Positions 5,950 through 7,818 of a DNA stretch of 7,818 nt are shown here, in pieces (the stretch's first letter is position 1; each line of letters opens with the position of its first letter). The notes beneath the pieces were generated by a model. The model saw nothing but the letters and a program-made list of their open reading frames with translations, was not told the DNA's origin and ran no database searches. The stretch comes from SSC3 sp035477015. Its GTDB lineage: Bacteria > Actinomycetota > Actinomycetes > Propionibacteriales > Nocardioidaceae. The stretch covers positions 1 to 7,818 of the forward strand of contig DATILB010000066.1 in the NCBI GenBank assembly GCA_035477015.1, read 5' to 3'. The position numbers were made by a program, and so were the translations under genes.

Positions 5950-7302
5950 ATGAGCGAGCGACCCACCGTTGCCGTGATCGGCTCCGGCATCAGCGGACTG
6001 ACCACCGGCAAGATGCTCGGCGACTATGGCGTGCCCTACACCTGCTTCGAGATGTCGGACCGCATCGGCGGCAACTGGGCGTTCGGCAACCCCAACGGGC
6101 ACAGCAGCGCGTACCGCTCGCTGCACATCGACACCTCGAAGCATCAGCTGTCCTTCAAGGACTTCCCGATGCCGGACTCCTATCCGGACTTCCCGCACCA
6201 CACCCAGATCAAGGACTACCTCGAGTCGTACGCCGAGGCGTTCGACCTCAAGGACAACATCGAGTTCGAGAACGGCGTCGTGCACGCGCGTCGGCTGCCT
6301 GATGGTGGCTGGGAGCTCGACACGCAGCGCGGCGAGACCCGGCGCTTCGACGTACTCGTCGTCGGCAACGGCCACCACTGGGACCCGCGCTTCGCCGACT
6401 TCCCCGGTGAGTTCACCGGCGACTCGATCCACTCGCACGCCTACATCGACCCGCGTACGCCGTTGGACCTCTACGGCAAGAGGATCCTGGTCGTGGGCAT
6501 CGGCAACAGCGCGGCCGACATCGCGGTGGAGGTCTCGTCCAAGTCGCTGGCGAACAAGGTCACGCTGTCGACCCGCTCGGGTGCCTGGATCGTGCCGAAG
6601 TACATCGCCGGCCGGCCGGCAGACAAGTACTACCGAACCTCTCCGCACATCCCGCTGTCGTGGCAGCGCAAGGTGGCCGGGTTCGTCCAGCCTGTGACCG
6701 CAGGGCGCTCTGAGCTCTGGGGCCTTCCGAAGCCGAACCACGGCTTCTTCGAGGCGCACCCCACTCAGTCGGTCGAGCTCCCGTTGCGGTTGGGGTCGGG
6801 CGACATCATCCCGAAGGGCAACGTTGATCGCCTCGACGGTCGCACCGTGCACTTCGAGGACGGCACCGGCGACGACTTCGACGTGATCATCTACGCGACG
6901 GGGTACAACATCACCTTCCCGTTCTTCGACCCGGAGTTCCTGAGCGCGCCGGCCAACCGCTTCCCGCTCTTCAAGCGGATGTTCAAGCCCGGGCTCGACG
7001 ACCTGGTCTTCGTCGGGTTCGCCCAGGCAGTGCCAACGCTGTTCCCGTTCGTCGAGGCCCAGGCGCGTCTGGTCGCCGCCTACTGCGCGGGCGTCTATCG
7101 GCTGCCGGCCGAGGACGAGATGGAGACGGTCATCAAGGCGGACGAGGCGAAGTTCATCGGCCACGTCATCGACACCCCACGCCACACCCAGCAGGCCGAC
7201 TACTTCATCTATGAGCACGACCTGCGCACCAAGGAGATCCCGCACGGTCGTGACCGGGCCGTGCGCCTCGGTGCGCCGGTGCTCGCCGGGAGGGCCGGAT
7301 GA
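5950..7302 (+). CDS. Class B flavin-containing monooxygenase (FMO-type, FAD/NADPH)
   Basis: The product has 450 residues, the length of bacterial FMOs. VIGSGISG (9-16) binds FAD, E34 is the ribose-binding acid after beta-2, GGNW (40-43) matches the FMO GG-x-W region, FTGDSIHSHAY (155-165) is the FMO fingerprint FxGxxxHxxxY, VVGIGNSAAD (181-190) binds NADPH, and YATGY (315-319) is the C-terminal signature. The fingerprint ends in Tyr rather than the Trp/Pro-Asp of type I Baeyer-Villiger enzymes, so it belongs with FMO-like enzymes that oxygenate N or S, although some of these do Baeyer-Villiger chemistry on ketones. At the place of the conserved active-site Asn of animal FMOs (NTSK) it has Asp61 (HIDTSK). 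It starts at ATG 5950 behind a good ribosome binding site, and its stop overlaps the regulator start (ATGA). With SDRs as neighbours, oxygenation of a ketone made by one of them is plausible but unproven. Confidence 0.93.
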   Translation: MSERPTVAVIGSGISGLTTGKMLGDYGVPYTCFEMSDRIGGNWAFGNPNGHSSAYRSLHIDTSKHQLSFKDFPMPDSYPDFPHHTQIKDYLESYAEAFDLKDNIEFENGVVHARRLPDGGWELDTQRGETRRFDVLVVGNGHHWDPRFADFPGEFTGDSIHSHAYIDPRTPLDLYGKRILVVGIGNSAADIAVEVSSKSLANKVTLSTRSGAWIVPKYIAGRPADKYYRTSPHIPLSWQRKVAGFVQPVTAGRSELWGLPKPNHGFFEAHPTQSVELPLRLGSGDIIPKGNVDRLDGRTVHFEDGTGDDFDVIIYATGYNITFPFFDPEFLSAPANRFPLFKRMFKPGLDDLVFVGFAQAVPTLFPFVEAQARLVAAYCAGVYRLPAEDEMETVIKADEAKFIGHVIDTPRHTQQADYFIYEHDLRTKEIPHGRDRAVRLGAPVLAGRAG

Positions 7303-7818
7303 CCCCGCAGGCAAGGCTCGACCGACGCGGACCGCAGCGGGGCGACGTACGCCGTGAGGCTCTGCTCGAAGCGCTGTCCGAGCAGCTGCTCGAGGTCTCG
7401 AGCCTCGACGCGATCAATGTCGCTGACATCACGAAGCGTGCGGGTGTCAGCCGCTCGGCCTTCTACTTCTACTTTGAGAACAAGGCGTACGCCGTAGCCG
7501 CACTCATGGGCGAGGTGTACGACGGAGCAGCCGCTGCGTCCGAAGTCTTGATGAGCCAGGAGGGCACTCCCAGAGCCCGCCTGCAGCAGATGCTGACGGG
7601 GCTGTTCGACGTCATCGGCGCGCACCAGCACCTCTACCGCGCGATGCTCGACGCCCGTGGGACCGACGAGACGGTCCGCAAGATGTGGGACACCGACCGC
7701 GAGTCCTTCGTCGAGCCGGTCGCGGACCTGATCCGAGCCGAGCGGGCCGCTGGACACGCGCCCGAAGGTGCCGAGGCCTCGGCGCTGGCCACCGTCCTGC
7801 TCGACCTCAACGACCGGG
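7299..7818 (+). CDS. EthR-like TetR/AcrR family transcriptional repressor, 3' end outside the window
   Basis: I translated 173 residues from ATG 7299 to the window edge without a stop. Residues 18-70 are a TetR DNA-binding domain: helix 1 RREALLEALSEQLLE, then INVADITKRAGVSRSAFYFYFENKAYAVAAL (39-69), with VSRSAFYFYFENK as recognition helix and following turn. This end and the ligand domain (DTDRESFVEPVADLIRAERAAG, near 131-152, then LATVLLDLNDR, 163-173) resemble EthR of M. tuberculosis from memory. Going by EthR, only some 40 residues should be missing. EthR controls the flavin monooxygenase gene ethA, and here too the preceding gene is a flavin monooxygenase. GGGAGGG at 7288-7294 is the ribosome binding site, and the start overlaps the monooxygenase stop by 4 nt. 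I infer that it represses its own operon and the other units through the operators at 5889 and 2063. Confidence 0.92.
   Translation, partial: MTPQARLDRRGPQRGDVRREALLEALSEQLLEVSSLDAINVADITKRAGVSRSAFYFYFENKAYAVAALMGEVYDGAAAASEVLMSQEGTPRARLQQMLTGLFDVIGAHQHLYRAMLDARGTDETVRKMWDTDRESFVEPVADLIRAERAAGHAPEGAEASALATVLLDLNDR

Noticed and set aside
5950..7302. Calling the monooxygenase EthA or a type I Baeyer-Villiger enzyme
   Set aside because: The fingerprint ends in Tyr rather than Trp/Pro-Asp and the second BVMO signature is absent, so the substrate class cannot be assigned from the EthR-like neighbour alone.
5905..7314. A 469-aa minus-strand open frame opposite the monooxygenase
   Set aside because: It is the antisense shadow of a gene with complete FAD and NADPH motifs; composition is dominated by Arg, Val, Asp and Glu with no recognisable fold.
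7750..7763. TGGACACGCGCCCG, partial resemblance to the operator
   Set aside because: Only the left half matches and it lies inside the regulator gene, so chance similarity is more likely.

Overview
The window is about two-thirds G+C, codon third positions are mostly G or C, GTG starts are common and genes are tightly packed with 4-nt overlaps. Together with protein features familiar from Nocardioides, Mycobacterium and Rhodococcus-type genomes (an EthR-like TetR regulator, a DFR-like extended SDR, a class B flavin monooxygenase), this points to an actinomycete, possibly Nocardioidaceae. The phylum is fairly safe; the family is a guess.

Layout, left to right. A minus-strand pair runs 2052 to 823 (409-aa protein of unknown function with conserved-looking His/Cys motifs) and then 810 to 1 (multi-pass membrane protein, cut by the window edge). 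A 46-nt divergent promoter region (2053-2098) separates it from a plus-strand pair of extended short-chain dehydrogenases (2099-3094 and 3091-4167, GTGA overlap), which ends in a perfect hairpin over its stop codon. A 148-nt convergent gap follows. A minus-strand pair of classical SDRs (5895 to 5155, then 5158 to 4316, ATGA overlap) comes next. A second divergent promoter region (5896-5949) leads to a plus-strand pair: an FMO-type flavoprotein monooxygenase (5950-7302) and an EthR-like TetR regulator (7299 onward, cut by the window edge, ATGA overlap).

How it may work together. Six of the eight genes are enzymes or an enzyme-like unknown, five of them clear NAD(P)/FAD oxidoreductases, and none is a housekeeping gene. 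The most informative signal is regulatory. Both divergent promoter regions carry a near-palindrome of the form TnGACACrYGTCnA (2063-2076 and 5889-5902), and in each case it overlaps promoter elements on both strands. The simplest reading is one locally controlled regulon in which the TetR protein encoded at the right end represses all four transcription units until a substrate or intermediate binds it. The chemistry would be stepwise oxidation of an alcohol or ketone on a hydrophobic scaffold: SDRs interconvert alcohol and ketone, and the monooxygenase inserts oxygen. The FMO plus EthR-like regulator pairing recalls ethA-ethR of Mycobacterium tuberculosis, though here the two genes are co-directional and overlapping. 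The substrate cannot be read from the sequence.

No tRNA, rRNA, CRISPR array, insertion sequence, phage gene or attachment site was seen.
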